Counted from the stretch's first letter, positions 17,324-26,023 are shown. The stretch is DNA of 64,000 nt from Aquincolibacterium sp964606385 (GCA_964606385.1 CAZSFZ010000003.1:62001-126000), one strand, 5' to 3'. Notes: generated by a model not told the origin, from the letters alone. Numbers and translations are program-made.

Positions 17324-18715
17324 TTATTTACCGATGCAAAATTCCGAAAAAATTATATCCAAAAGATCCTCGGAATAGACCTCCCCGGTCAGTTCTTTCA
17401 GGGCTTCCAGGGCTGCGCGAAGGTCCGGTGAGATGCATTCGAGCGAAACATTCATCTGGAAAGACGCTTCCGCGCGCCGGATCATTTCCAGCGCCGCCTC
17501 CAGCGCCTTCTTGTGGCGCAATTTCGTGATCTGTTCTCCCGATTCCGAGGTCCCGGTCTCCAGATACGCCGCGATCCTGTTCTCAAGCTCATGAAATCCC
17601 GTCCGGGTTTTTGCGGAGATCGCGATTGCCGGCAGATCGCCGCATAACGCCTTGATCTCGTGATCTTGGATCTTTAAAGGGAGGTCGGATTTGTTTGTTA
17701 GCACAATGATCTTTTTATTTTTGGGAATAAGCCCGAAAACATGGTGGTCGGCGTCCTCAAGCGGCGCGTGGCTATCTAATAAAAACAGCACCAGGTGACT
17801 TTCCCGCAGTGCTTCAAGCGATCGCTCCATGCCCATTTTGTCCAGGGGATGATCCGCCGCGGCGATGAGCCCCGCCGTGTCCCTCAAGCGCACATAAAAG
17901 CCGCGGATCTCGAGCTCTTCTTCGAGGGGATCGCGTGTCGTGTGCGGCAGATCGGAAACAAGCGCCCGGTCCCGTTCCAAGAGCGCGTTAAAAAGCGAGG
18001 ACTTCCCCACGTTGGGTTTTCCCGCGAGCGTCACGAGCATCCCTTCGCGGATCAACTGATTGCGTTCAAATCCCGCGATCAGGGCCTTGATCCTTTCCTG
18101 GAGCTTCGCGAATTGCTGCCGCATGCCGTCTTTAACATCCACCTCCAGATCCTCTTCCGGAAAATCAAGATAGGCTTCCATGTGGGCCAAAAGCCGCATG
18201 AGCTCTTCTTTTAATGCTTTGAGGGTGCGGGAAAGCGACCCGGAAAGCTGACGGACCGCGATCTCAAGCGAAGAATCGCTTTTGGCATGAATAAGATCGA
18301 GCACGGCTTCGGCCTGCGTCAGGTCGATCTTGCCGTTTATGAAAGCGCGCCGCGTGAACTCCCCCGGTTCGGCATGGCGGGCGCCTTTTTCCAAAAGAAA
18401 TCCCAGGATCTTCTTCGTGACCGCGAAACCTCCGTGACAGCTGATCTCGATCACGTCCTGCCCCGTATAGGAACGGGGGGCGCGAAAACAACTCACGAGC
18501 ACCTGGTCCAAAAGGGCCCCCGAAGGGTCCGTGAATTTCCCCCATTGGACCGTGTTCGCGGTCGCCTCTTTGAGTTTCTTCTTTTCGTGAGGGACAAAGA
18601 ACGGCTCCACCAGATCGTAGGCTTGGGGGCCGCTCACGCGGATCACCGCGATGCCGCCTTCGCCCGCCGGCGTTGCTACCGCGGCGATCGTATCGTCCAT
18701 TTCCATTTTAGCCAT
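17324..18715 (-). CDS. mnmE: tRNA uridine-5-carboxymethylaminomethyl GTPase MnmE
   Basis: 463 residues from the ATG at 18715, which overlaps the folC stop; the longer upstream frame is not MnmE-like. The N-terminal folate-binding domain begins DDTIAAVATPAGEGGIAVIRVSG. A helical domain follows, with an inserted G domain: GKPNVGKSS (G1), DTAG (G3) and TNKSD (G4). It ends with the diagnostic CIGK, whose Cys is catalytic. With MnmG it modifies the wobble uridine using methylene-tetrahydrofolate, which fits the folate genes just upstream. It is the last gene of the cluster before a strong terminator. Confidence 0.97.
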   Translation of the reverse strand: MAKMEMDDTIAAVATPAGEGGIAVIRVSGPQAYDLVEPFFVPHEKKKLKEATANTVQWGKFTDPSGALLDQVLVSCFRAPRSYTGQDVIEISCHGGFAVTKKILGFLLEKGARHAEPGEFTRRAFINGKIDLTQAEAVLDLIHAKSDSSLEIAVRQLSGSLSRTLKALKEELMRLLAHMEAYLDFPEEDLEVDVKDGMRQQFAKLQERIKALIAGFERNQLIREGMLVTLAGKPNVGKSSLFNALLERDRALVSDLPHTTRDPLEEELEIRGFYVRLRDTAGLIAAADHPLDKMGMERSLEALRESHLVLFLLDSHAPLEDADHHVFGLIPKNKKIIVLTNKSDLPLKIQDHEIKALCGDLPAIAISAKTRTGFHELENRIAAYLETGTSESGEQITKLRHKKALEAALEMIRRAEASFQMNVSLECISPDLRAALEALKELTGEVYSEDLLDIIFSEFCIGK

Positions 18716-20027
18716 GAGTGAGAACCTTTCGCGCTTCACCGACCAAATAGAACGATCCCGCCACCACGACGCTATCTCCCGTACTTGAAACCTTCCGGAC
18801 CAGCTCAAAGGCTTCACGGATATTCTGGGCCGGGAGCATGCATTTGAAAAGTCCTTTAGCTTCATCGAGAAGCATGGAAACGGTTTTCGCCCGGTTCCCG
18901 TCAATGCCGGTCAGGATTATTTTAGAAAAAAATCCGCTCAGGATCCGGAGCATCTCGCGGCTGTTCTTGTCATTCATCGCGCCAAACACCAACCAAAGAT
19001 TCCTCTTTTTTTCGTCATTGCGAGCGCAGCGAAGCAATCTATAGCGTGCGAGATTGCCGCGTCGCCTCTCCTCCGTCGCGGCTCCTCGCAATGACATAAT
19101 AAGCCCTTTCGTTGAGATCGGATTGTGGGCGCCATCCAGAATGAACCTCCGTCCATGTTGCTGGAAGGCTTCCATCCTTCCTTTCCAGTGACGGCATTGC
19201 AATCCCTGTTTGGATCGCTCGAGCGTGAGTGGATAATGAAAATATTTTTGAAGAATCTCAGCTGCTTTCCAAGCGACGCCCGCGTTCTGCTTTTGAAAAC
19301 CTCCGGCCAGTCCCAGCCTGACGCCGGAAAAAGGTCCGGCTTTCCACAAAGTTCCGCGGTTCTTTTTGACCGACCCGTGGATCACCCTCAAAGCCTCCGG
19401 GGCCTGATTTCCGATCACCACATGGTTTCGGAATTTGATGATCGCGGCCTTTTCCGCGGCGATCCTCGCGATCGTGCTCCCCAGGAACGCTTCATGATCG
19501 AGATGGATGGGCGTGAGGATCACCAGCGGTGCTTTCAGGACATTGGTCGCGTCAAGACGCCCGCCAAGCCCGATCTCGAAGATGCCGATCCGGACGCCTG
19601 TCCTCGCGAAGATCCAGATCGCCAAAAAGGTCAGGATCTCGAAATAGGTCAGAACTCCCAATCGGCCCGGGAGAGGGTTTTTGTTTAAAAGATTCCGGAT
19701 CACCGAAAGGCCTTCCGCCCAAAGCTTGGGGGATGCCATGTCCCCTTGGATCCGGATGCGTTCACGCGGGGTTTCCACATGCGGTGAATGATAATAGCCT
19801 GTCTGGATGCCGTTGGTTTTGAGAATGGACTCCAGAAAAAACCCTGTAGAGCCCTTACCGGTCGTACCGGCGATCAGGATCGGGAAAAATTTCTTTTCGG
19901 GGTGGCCGCTGATCCGGAGCAGATGCTCCATGCGTTTCAGATTAAAGAAGGCGTTGTCCGGGAACCGGCTCAGCTTTTCGAGGTTCAGGAAGGAATCAAG
20001 ATAGCTGAGGGATTGGGAGTAATTCAT
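18708..20027 (-). CDS. folC: Folylpolyglutamate/dihydrofolate synthase
   Basis: 439-residue Mur-ligase-fold enzyme. It shows the P-loop IAGTTGKGSTG (about 53-63), HVETPRERI, FEIGLGGRLDATN and LDGAHNPIS motifs. It adds glutamate to dihydropteroate or folates. An 82-base palindromic repeat is inserted in frame at about residues 311-338, where the protein reads SLRGAATEE...RLLRCARND. The normal FolC sequence resumes with NLWLVFGAMNDK, so the gene is not broken. It lies in a folate-linked operon between purH and mnmE and overlaps mnmE by eight bases. Confidence 0.94.
   Translation of the reverse strand: MNYSQSLSYLDSFLNLEKLSRFPDNAFFNLKRMEHLLRISGHPEKKFFPILIAGTTGKGSTGFFLESILKTNGIQTGYYHSPHVETPRERIRIQGDMASPKLWAEGLSVIRNLLNKNPLPGRLGVLTYFEILTFLAIWIFARTGVRIGIFEIGLGGRLDATNVLKAPLVILTPIHLDHEAFLGSTIARIAAEKAAIIKFRNHVVIGNQAPEALRVIHGSVKKNRGTLWKAGPFSGVRLGLAGGFQKQNAGVAWKAAEILQKYFHYPLTLERSKQGLQCRHWKGRMEAFQQHGRRFILDGAHNPISTKGLIMSLRGAATEERRRGNLARYRLLRCARNDEKKRNLWLVFGAMNDKNSREMLRILSGFFSKIILTGIDGNRAKTVSMLLDEAKGLFKCMLPAQNIREAFELVRKVSSTGDSVVVAGSFYLVGEARKVLTHG
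19014..19095. repeat. 82-base palindromic repeat inside folC
   Basis: Terminal inverted repeats GTCATTGCGAG (19014-19024) and CTCGCAATGAC (19085-19095), with an internal GCAATCT/AGATTGC pair. This belongs to the GTCATTGCGAG repeat type scattered through many uncultured bacterial genomes (family knowledge). Here it lies within folC and is translated. Confidence 0.85.
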
Positions 20028-20033
20028 TTTCTC

Positions 20034-20097
20034 GGGAAACGGGGAACGGCAAACGAGAAACGATCCGTTAACCGTTCGTCGTTACCCGTTCCCCGAT
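20034..20097. repeat. GGGGAACGG-type palindromic repeat between purH and folC
   Basis: CGGGGAACGG near 20040 is answered by CCGTTCCCCG near 20086-20095, with related ACGAGAAACG and CCGTTAACCG words between. It fills the 73-base purH-folC spacer. The same words recur at 23436, 62040-62128 and 63250-63390. Confidence 0.75.
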
Positions 20098-20100
20098 GTT

Positions 20101-21678
20101 TTAATGTTTAAAATGCCGCTCGCCGGTGAAGGCCATCGCGATGCCGGCCTGGTCGCAGGCGGCGATCACATCGTTATCGCGGATGGAACCACCGGGCTGG
20201 ATGATCGCCTTGATCTTGTGCTTGGCCGCGAATTCGATCGAATCCGGCATTGGGAAAAAAGCGTCGCTTCCGAGCATCGCGCCTTCGGCTAGGTATCCCG
20301 CCTTCTGGATCGCGATCTGCACCGAGTCCACGCGGGACATCTGCCCTGCCCCGATCCCGACCGTTCGTTTGCCCTGCGTCAGCACGATCGCGTTCGATTT
20401 CACAACTTTGGAGCACTGGAACGCGAAGATCAGCTCTTCGGTCTCGGCTTCGGACAGTTTGGCCTTTGTAACAAAGTTCAGTTTCTTTTTAAGTTCCGCC
20501 ATGTGATCTTTGATGGGACGGTTCTTTTCCTGGACCAGGATGCCTGTGCGAAGGAACTTCACGTCGTAAAGGTTCTCGTCGCGGAATTGATGGACCTCGA
20601 TCAGGCGGAGGTTTTTGCGCGCTTTAAGAAGCTTGAGCGCTCCCGGCTTGAAGGACGGGGCGACCAGCACTTCAAAGAACGCGAGCTTCTCGAGCACCTT
20701 TTCCGCGATCTTCCGGTCGCAGCAACGGTTCACGCCCACGATCCCGCCAAAAGCGGAGAGCGGATCGCCGTCGATCGCCTTTTCGACCGCGACAAGCGCT
20801 TGCGTGTCCTGCGCGATGCCGCAGGGATTGTTGTGCTTAATGACGCACGCGGCCGGCGCGTTGAACTCCGCGAGCACATCGAGCGTCGCGTCCACGTCCA
20901 TGAGGTTATTAAAGGAAAGCTCCTTGCCGTGAAGCTGGGTCCAGGAGGCCCCGGCCTTTTGCGTGGTCGGGATGTAATAGGCGGCTTTTTGATGCGGGTT
21001 CTCGCCGTACCGCAGGTCCTGCGCCTTTTTGAAATGGAACACAAATTGCGGCGGGAGCGCGGCGTCTTCCGCGGTTTTCTTTTTATGTTTGGCCATGTAT
21101 TGGCTGATCACCGCGTCATACGCGGACGTTTTTTCAAAAACCTTTTGTGAAAGCGCGAACCGCGTTTCATCCGTCACGCTTCCCTTGTGCTCATCAAGTT
21201 CTTTGGCGACGCGATCATAGTCCGCAACGTCCGTGATCACGGTCACCGATTCATAGTTCTTGGCCGCGGAACGGAGCATGGACGGCCCGCCGATATCGAT
21301 GAATTCCTTGGCCTCGTCCATACTGAGGTTCCCCTTGCTCGTCGCTTCTTCGAAGGGATACAGGTTCACGACCACGAGGTCGATGGGCTTGATCCCGTGC
21401 GCTTTGACCTGTTTCTGGTGGCTTTTTTTGTGGCGGAGGAAAAGAAGCCCGCCGTGGATCTTCGGGTGAAGGGTTTTCACGCGGCCGTCGAGCATTTCGG
21501 GAAAACCCGTGTAATCCTCGACCGCCATCGCGGGGACCTTGGCGTCCTTCAGGGCTTTCAGCGTGCCGCCGGTGGAAAGGATCTCCGCGCCGTGTCTTCG
21601 CAGGGTTTTGGCAAAAGGGATAAGACCTGTTTTATCAGAGACGCTGATGAGCGCGCGATGGACCGTGTGACGTGACAT
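20101..21678 (-). CDS. purH: Bifunctional AICAR transformylase/IMP cyclohydrolase
   Basis: 525-residue PurH with an N-terminal MGS-like IMP cyclohydrolase domain (ALISVSDKTGLIPFAKTL, residues 9-26) and a C-terminal AICAR transformylase domain with CVIKHNNPCGIA (the Lys-His catalytic pair) and a later IQPGGSIRDNDV. It catalyses the last two steps of IMP synthesis and uses 10-formyl-tetrahydrofolate. Length is normal. It overlaps the 3' end of the aminotransferase (pabC-like) gene by 44 bases, so the two are probably coupled; flanking genes make folate. Confidence 0.97.
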   Translation of the reverse strand: MSRHTVHRALISVSDKTGLIPFAKTLRRHGAEILSTGGTLKALKDAKVPAMAVEDYTGFPEMLDGRVKTLHPKIHGGLLFLRHKKSHQKQVKAHGIKPIDLVVVNLYPFEEATSKGNLSMDEAKEFIDIGGPSMLRSAAKNYESVTVITDVADYDRVAKELDEHKGSVTDETRFALSQKVFEKTSAYDAVISQYMAKHKKKTAEDAALPPQFVFHFKKAQDLRYGENPHQKAAYYIPTTQKAGASWTQLHGKELSFNNLMDVDATLDVLAEFNAPAACVIKHNNPCGIAQDTQALVAVEKAIDGDPLSAFGGIVGVNRCCDRKIAEKVLEKLAFFEVLVAPSFKPGALKLLKARKNLRLIEVHQFRDENLYDVKFLRTGILVQEKNRPIKDHMAELKKKLNFVTKAKLSEAETEELIFAFQCSKVVKSNAIVLTQGKRTVGIGAGQMSRVDSVQIAIQKAGYLAEGAMLGSDAFFPMPDSIEFAAKHKIKAIIQPGGSIRDNDVIAACDQAGIAMAFTGERHFKH

Positions 21679-22531
21679 CGTGTTGAACCCTCCTCTTAAA
21701 GCAGCGGTGTAGTTTTAAAGTGATGGGACCGGGTTTTCCGGACCCGATCGAGCGACCATCCAACTCGCGGACCGGCAGGACCTCCCAGGAAGTATTGCAA
21801 AGAAAAGCTTCATCCGCGTTGAAAAATTCGTGCCGGGTCAGCGGAACTTCCCGGACTTTTATCCCGCATTCGAGGGCGCATTTTATCACAAACCTCCGGG
21901 TCACTCCATTCAAGATTCCGTGCTCCGGCGGCGTCAAAAGCTCCGCGCCCTGACCTGTCCGACCTCCGGGGTCGGATCGGTCCGACCTCCGGGGTCGGAT
22001 CCGGTATTTCACGATGAAGAAATTCCCGATCCGGGTCTCGGTCAGCAGACCCTCCCGGTCCAGGAATACCCATTCATAGACCTTATCCGCGTGGGGCTCG
22101 GTACTCGCCATGATCGCCTGCTGATAGGCCGAGGTTTTGGCCTGCCAGGGAAAGGTGCTGGGCCCACCCCTCGGGAACGTCGCGGTCTTCAGGGCGACCC
22201 CTTCCTCGTAAATTCTTTGGGGATGCTCCCGGAACCCCAGCATCACAAAAGAACGGCCCTCCCATAAAGTCAGCCGCACAAAACATTCCGGAGCCCCGAA
22301 AGCGTGAAGTGCCGCCGCGAGCTCCCGCCGCAGCCGCGCCGGATCCGGCATCGGCCGGTAACCCACGGTCCTGGCCGACTCCAGAAGCCGCGCGAGATGT
22401 TCCTTTTCATGAAAGATACGGCCGCGATAAGCGCGCATGCTCTCAAAAACGCCGGCGGCTTCGGTCTTCGCCAGGTCCAGCGAGATCTGCCCCGCGATTT
22501 CTTTTCCGTTCTCGTAAATTTTATAAGCCAT
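21635..22531 (-). CDS. pabC: Aminodeoxychorismate lyase (class IV aminotransferase)
   Basis: 298 residues from the ATG at 22531, 13 bases after pabB. This is a fold-type IV PLP enzyme with the catalytic lysine in AKTSAYQQ (about 145), LTETRIGNFF as the cofactor-binding motif, and GILNGVTR. Branched-chain or D-amino-acid aminotransferase activity is possible from sequence alone; adjacency to pabB favours PabC, which yields p-aminobenzoate. Two tandem 23-base palindromes are inserted in frame at residues about 177-191, between NFFIVKY and GAELLTPPE. The extended C-terminus overlaps purH. Confidence 0.85.
   Translation of the reverse strand: MAYKIYENGKEIAGQISLDLAKTEAAGVFESMRAYRGRIFHEKEHLARLLESARTVGYRPMPDPARLRRELAAALHAFGAPECFVRLTLWEGRSFVMLGFREHPQRIYEEGVALKTATFPRGGPSTFPWQAKTSAYQQAIMASTEPHADKVYEWVFLDREGLLTETRIGNFFIVKYRIRPRRSDRSDPGGRTGQGAELLTPPEHGILNGVTRRFVIKCALECGIKVREVPLTRHEFFNADEAFLCNTSWEVLPVRELDGRSIGSGKPGPITLKLHRCFKRRVQHDVTSHGPSRAHQRL
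21957..22002. repeat. Two tandem 23-base palindromes inside pabC
   Basis: Units 21957-21979 and 21980-22002 are identical except for the last base. Each holds CCGACC...GGTCGG dyad symmetry around TCCG. They are translated in the middle of the aminotransferase (Arg/Asp/Ser/Pro/Gly-rich stretch). Confidence 0.85.
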
Positions 22532-22544
22532 AGGGTGACAGGGT

Positions 22545-24002
22545 TTAACGTCCGGCTTGTCGAAGCGCCTGAACAAGCGCTTTCGCTTTGTGAAGGGTCT
22601 CTTCATATTCTTTTCCGGGGTCCGAATCATGAACGATCCCCGCCCCGACCTGGAGATGCCCTTTGCCTTTTTTCAGGATCAGGGTCCGGATCACGATGTT
22701 CAGGTCCATGTCCCCGTGAAGGTCGATATACCCGAGGGAACCCGTATAAACACCGCGCCGCACGGGCTCCAGCTCGTCGATGATCTCCATGCAGCGGATC
22801 TTCGGGCACCCCGTGATCGTCCCGCCCGGGAACATCGCCCGGATCAGGTCGAAGGCACCCCTGTCTTTTTTGAGATGGCCCACGATCTTCGAGACGATAT
22901 GCACCACATGAGAGTATTTTTCAAGCGTCATGAATTCCTCAACCTTCACGGAGCGGTAACCGCAAACGCGGCCGAGATCGTTCCGTTCAAGGTCCACAAG
23001 CATCAAGTGTTCCGACTTTTCTTTTTCATTCCGGAGAAGGTTCCGGCGCCACTCCGCCAGCTTGTTTGAGGAACGGCGGACGGGGCAGGTCCCCGCGATC
23101 GGACGGGTCTCGCAAAGCCGTCCTTTTTTCCGGACCAGCCGCTCCGGAGAAGAACTAACGATCTCCAGATCCCCTGTTTTGAGAAAACAGGAGAAAGGCG
23201 ACGGATTGATCGAACGAAGTTTTCCGTAAAGCGCCAGCGGCGATCCCTGGTATCCGAACGAGAAACGCTGCGACAGGTTCGCCTGGTAGATATCCCCGGC
23301 CGCGATATATTCTTTCGCCTTCTCCACCATGATTTTGAACCGTCGCCTCGTCATCTCCGCCGTAAATTTCTTCAACTTGAACTGCCGTTTTGTTTTCATG
23401 ACGGGCTTTCCAAAATATGCTCTGAGCTTTTTCGATTCCCGTTCCCCGTTCCCCGTTCCCCGAACATTGATCACGACGTGATAAACACGTTTTCGGTGAT
23501 CATAAACGATCACATCCCGGAAAAGGCCGAGATAAACCCGGGGGACGCGCGGATCGGGCTTGGCGCGGAACCGGATCTTGTCGCAAAGTTCGGCCGCCTC
23601 ATACCCGAAATAACCCACCCACCCTCCCGTAAAAAAAGGGCGGCGTGGCGCTGCCGGAAGCCGGTATTTTTTAAAGAGCTTTTTGAGAACGGGAAAAAGG
23701 TCGCGCGCGGGATACCGTCCGCGACATTCGCCTTCTATGGAAAGAGACTCCCGGTCCAGCCGGATCTCGAGGGCCGGGTCCATCCCGATATAGGAATAAA
23801 CCTGGTCCGGGGGCGCATATTGAGGAGAACCCTGACTTTTATTTTTTTTTAGAAAGTCAGGATTGCCCCAATTTCCTCGAAGAGGAAATTGATTGGGGTC
23901 GGGACTATCCAGGAAAAAGCAGGCTTGGGAATCAGCGTGGACGGCTTGAAAGATCTCCCAAGGGGTTCGGGACGATCGGAAGGTTTCGATCACAAAGGAC
24001 AT
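22545..24002 (-). CDS. pabB: Aminodeoxychorismate synthase component I
   Basis: 485-residue chorismate-utilising enzyme. The C-terminal catalytic domain has YQANLSQRF, SSSPERLV, RPIAGTCPV, ERNDLGRVC and FPGGTITGCPKIRCMEIIDELEP, the standard PabB/TrpE motifs. PIAGT is the PabB version of the key lysine/alanine region. It makes 4-amino-4-deoxychorismate for folate; the following gene is a PabC-like lyase. Two repeat-derived stretches are in frame: residues about 35-57 (nested hairpins) and about 180-189 (GTTCCCC units). No glutamine amidotransferase (pabA) lies nearby. Confidence 0.92.
   Translation of the reverse strand: MSFVIETFRSSRTPWEIFQAVHADSQACFFLDSPDPNQFPLRGNWGNPDFLKKNKSQGSPQYAPPDQVYSYIGMDPALEIRLDRESLSIEGECRGRYPARDLFPVLKKLFKKYRLPAAPRRPFFTGGWVGYFGYEAAELCDKIRFRAKPDPRVPRVYLGLFRDVIVYDHRKRVYHVVINVRGTGNGERESKKLRAYFGKPVMKTKRQFKLKKFTAEMTRRRFKIMVEKAKEYIAAGDIYQANLSQRFSFGYQGSPLALYGKLRSINPSPFSCFLKTGDLEIVSSSPERLVRKKGRLCETRPIAGTCPVRRSSNKLAEWRRNLLRNEKEKSEHLMLVDLERNDLGRVCGYRSVKVEEFMTLEKYSHVVHIVSKIVGHLKKDRGAFDLIRAMFPGGTITGCPKIRCMEIIDELEPVRRGVYTGSLGYIDLHGDMDLNIVIRTLILKKGKGHLQVGAGIVHDSDPGKEYEETLHKAKALVQALRQAGR
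23436..23463. repeat. GTTCCCC tandem units inside pabB
   Basis: Tandem copies of GTTCCCC(C), the core word of the GGGGAACGG repeat family, here translated within a surface region of PabB between a VVINV strand and KKLRAYFG. Confidence 0.65.
23831..23898. repeat. Nested inverted repeats inside pabB
   Basis: Two hairpins side by side: CCTGACTTT (23831-23839) with AAAGTCAGG (23853-23861) around an A/T loop, and CAATTTCCTC (23869-23878) with GAGGAAATTG (23882-23891), bracketed by CCC and GGGG. They are translated as an extra Pro/Asn/Lys-rich stretch near the PabB N-terminus. Confidence 0.8.
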
Positions 24003-24044
24003 GGGGCACCCAAGGAACCGCTGGGAATTCCGGAGATCTTTAAA

Positions 24045-25382
24045 TTATTCTTTATGCGAATAAAAAACAAGCCCGGTCGCGAGCTTGGGATAGAAATAGG
24101 TGGATTTCTGGGGCATGCGTTCGTTCACGGCGCCCATTTTTTCGAGCATATCGACCTTCGGCGGCTGTAAAAGAAACACCGCCTGGGCCTCGCCCTTTTG
24201 GAGCGGCGTGACCGCCCCGTCCACCGTGTGCTCAAAGCGGAGAACCGATTCCCACCGGTCTTCCTTGAGCCCGAGCAGTTCGGAGAAGATCAGGTGCGCG
24301 AGAACGTTCACGTTCAGGTCATACCACACATCCGGTTTCCCCTGGATCATCCGTTCTTTGGCCTTTTCCTTGTCGATCATGGTGAGGAGGAAACATCCTT
24401 CGTCGAGCACGAGCCCGAACACCCGGCCTTCCTGGTCGTAAGAAGCGGTCATTTCCTTCAATTGATTGAGGGAAACTTTTTCCACTTTGAAATATTCGCT
24501 CAAACGGCGGATCGCTTCGCCTCCGGTCATCCCGAGCTTGGTCATGATCCGGTGCGTCGGAAGCACGATGAACCCCGGATCATCAAAGCTCACAAGCGCC
24601 ATATACATGTAATCGAAAGGAAACAGCACGAGATCCGACAAACATCCTTCCTCCCGTTGTTGTCTCGCGTATTCAAGCGCCGTCTCGTAGCGGTGGTGCC
24701 CGTCGGCGATATAGACCTTCTTGGATTGAAGCGCCTTGTGAAGTTTGGCAAGAATATCCGGATCTTCGATCGCCCAAAGAGTGTGGACGATCTTGTCATC
24801 ATCCTCCGCCTCAAAAAGCGGGCTGGAGTTCATCGGATCCTGGATGATGCTCCGGACTTCGAAGCCTTTATCCTTATAAAGACCGAAGACCGGAGAAAAA
24901 TTGGTCTGCACGGTCCGGAGAAGCTTCATGCGGTCTTCTTTGGGGCCGCGGAGCGTCTTCTCGTGCGGGACGATGATCCCTTTTTCAAAAGGCTCGAGGC
25001 GAACGCGCCCCAACAAAGCGAACCGGTTCTTGACGACCTGGCTGACGGGGTCCTTGAAAGTCTGCCGGTACACATAAAAACAGGGCTCTTTTTCCTGAAC
25101 AAGAACGCCTTTTTTTTGCCATTCCTGGAACGTATCGCGGGCGCGCGTGTAGGCGTTATTCTGGTCGGTATCCGCCGGATCTTTTTTGTTCAGGATCAGC
25201 CGGATACAATTGAAAGGGGAGTTTTCATAAAGCTTCTGCTGCTTTTCGGCCGAGATGACGTCGTAGGGCGGCGCCAGCACGGAGGCCGCCTTGACGCGCG
25301 AAGGGTCATAGCGCCAAGCCTTGAACGGCTGGAAATCCAGATGTTTGGTGGAAGTGCGGGAACCGCGTTGGTCAATGGTCAT
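24045..25382 (-). CDS. DUF1015 family protein
   Basis: 445 residues matching the DUF1015 pattern: FQPFKAWRYDP near the start, LAPPYDVISAEKQ, later IIVPHEKTLRGPKEDR and YIADGHHRYETALEYA. The DGHHR motif is a strong family mark. The function is unproven; the family has been proposed to be a kinase or phosphotransferase-like enzyme. It lies 42 bases upstream of pabB and may head the folate cluster. No membrane segments are seen, so it is cytoplasmic. Confidence 0.88.
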   Translation of the reverse strand: MTIDQRGSRTSTKHLDFQPFKAWRYDPSRVKAASVLAPPYDVISAEKQQKLYENSPFNCIRLILNKKDPADTDQNNAYTRARDTFQEWQKKGVLVQEKEPCFYVYRQTFKDPVSQVVKNRFALLGRVRLEPFEKGIIVPHEKTLRGPKEDRMKLLRTVQTNFSPVFGLYKDKGFEVRSIIQDPMNSSPLFEAEDDDKIVHTLWAIEDPDILAKLHKALQSKKVYIADGHHRYETALEYARQQREEGCLSDLVLFPFDYMYMALVSFDDPGFIVLPTHRIMTKLGMTGGEAIRRLSEYFKVEKVSLNQLKEMTASYDQEGRVFGLVLDEGCFLLTMIDKEKAKERMIQGKPDVWYDLNVNVLAHLIFSELLGLKEDRWESVLRFEHTVDGAVTPLQKGEAQAVFLLQPPKVDMLEKMGAVNERMPQKSTYFYPKLATGLVFYSHKE

Positions 25383-25479
25383 AGGGTCGGAATCTTAACA
25401 CAGCGTATGTTCTTTGACAAGAACATGCCGAGGAAACTGGCCGCGACTCACGGATCGTTCGCCGTTCTCCGGTTTTTAA

Positions 25480-25800
25480 CTATTTCACCTTCGCGCCGTC
25501 CGCGATGGGCCGTTCGGGACAAACCAGCGTTAGCGTTGTCGCGTCGGAAGCGGCAAGAAGCATTCCGTTGGACTCCACCCCGCGGATCACCACAGGGTCC
25601 AGGTTGTCGATAATGACGATCTTCTTGCCTTTCAACTGTTCTTCGGTGTAGTGGGCCCGGATCCCCGCTACGATCTGCTTGCGGACCTCGCCCACCTTGA
25701 TACCGAGCACATAAAGGCGGTCCGCGTTCGGGTGCGCCGCGACGGTCTCAATTTCAGCTACTTTGATATCTAATTTCTGGAAATCTTCATAGGAAGCCAT
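25480..25800 (-). CDS. tRNA-binding domain protein (MetG C-terminal-like)
   Basis: 106 residues from the ATG at 25800, chosen because GGGGGA precedes it by five bases and the domain begins at once with DFQKLDIKVAEI. This is a stand-alone OB-fold tRNA-binding domain with ETVAAHPNADRLYVLGIKVG and SNGMLLAA, as at the C-terminus of methionyl-tRNA synthetase or in CsaA/Arc1p relatives. It could act in trans with a MetG that lacks this domain. A good minus-strand promoter precedes it. Confidence 0.9.
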   Translation of the reverse strand: MASYEDFQKLDIKVAEIETVAAHPNADRLYVLGIKVGEVRKQIVAGIRAHYTEEQLKGKKIVIIDNLDPVVIRGVESNGMLLAASDATTLTLVCPERPIADGAKVK

Positions 25801-25853
25801 ACATCCCCCATTTTCTTGAAAATAAAGTGCTTGTGAGCGAGCGAATGGGCGAC

Positions 25854-25881
25854 ATTCTAGCATAAAATCCAAACAGACCAA
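25854..25881 (-). promoter_or_regulatory. Sigma70-type promoter for the tRNA-binding protein
   Basis: Minus strand TTGGTC (25876-25881), a 16-base spacer, and TAGAAT (25854-25859) with a TG extended element just upstream. It lies about 55 bases before the start codon. Confidence 0.6.
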
Positions 25882-26023
25882 TGGCTGATAGCTCATCGCC
25901 TATAGTCAAAAGTTTTTAAGCAATGGGCTATTTAATAGAGGTCACAGTCTATTTTTTTCGGATTATCGGACGTATCTGATGTAACTTTTTATCTCTAAAA
26001 CGCTTAGAAACGCCTTCTTTCGC

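Noticed and set aside
18708..20027. folC pseudogene broken by a repeat
   Set aside because: The frame stays open on both sides of the repeat and conserved FolC motifs continue after it, so the gene is likely functional.
21957..22002. CRISPR array
   Set aside because: Only two direct units without spacers, inside a coding gene; no cas genes in the window.
24198..25613. 471-codon open frame on the plus strand opposite the DUF1015 gene
   Set aside because: It is antisense to a conserved gene and runs into the next gene; no start signal or family match.
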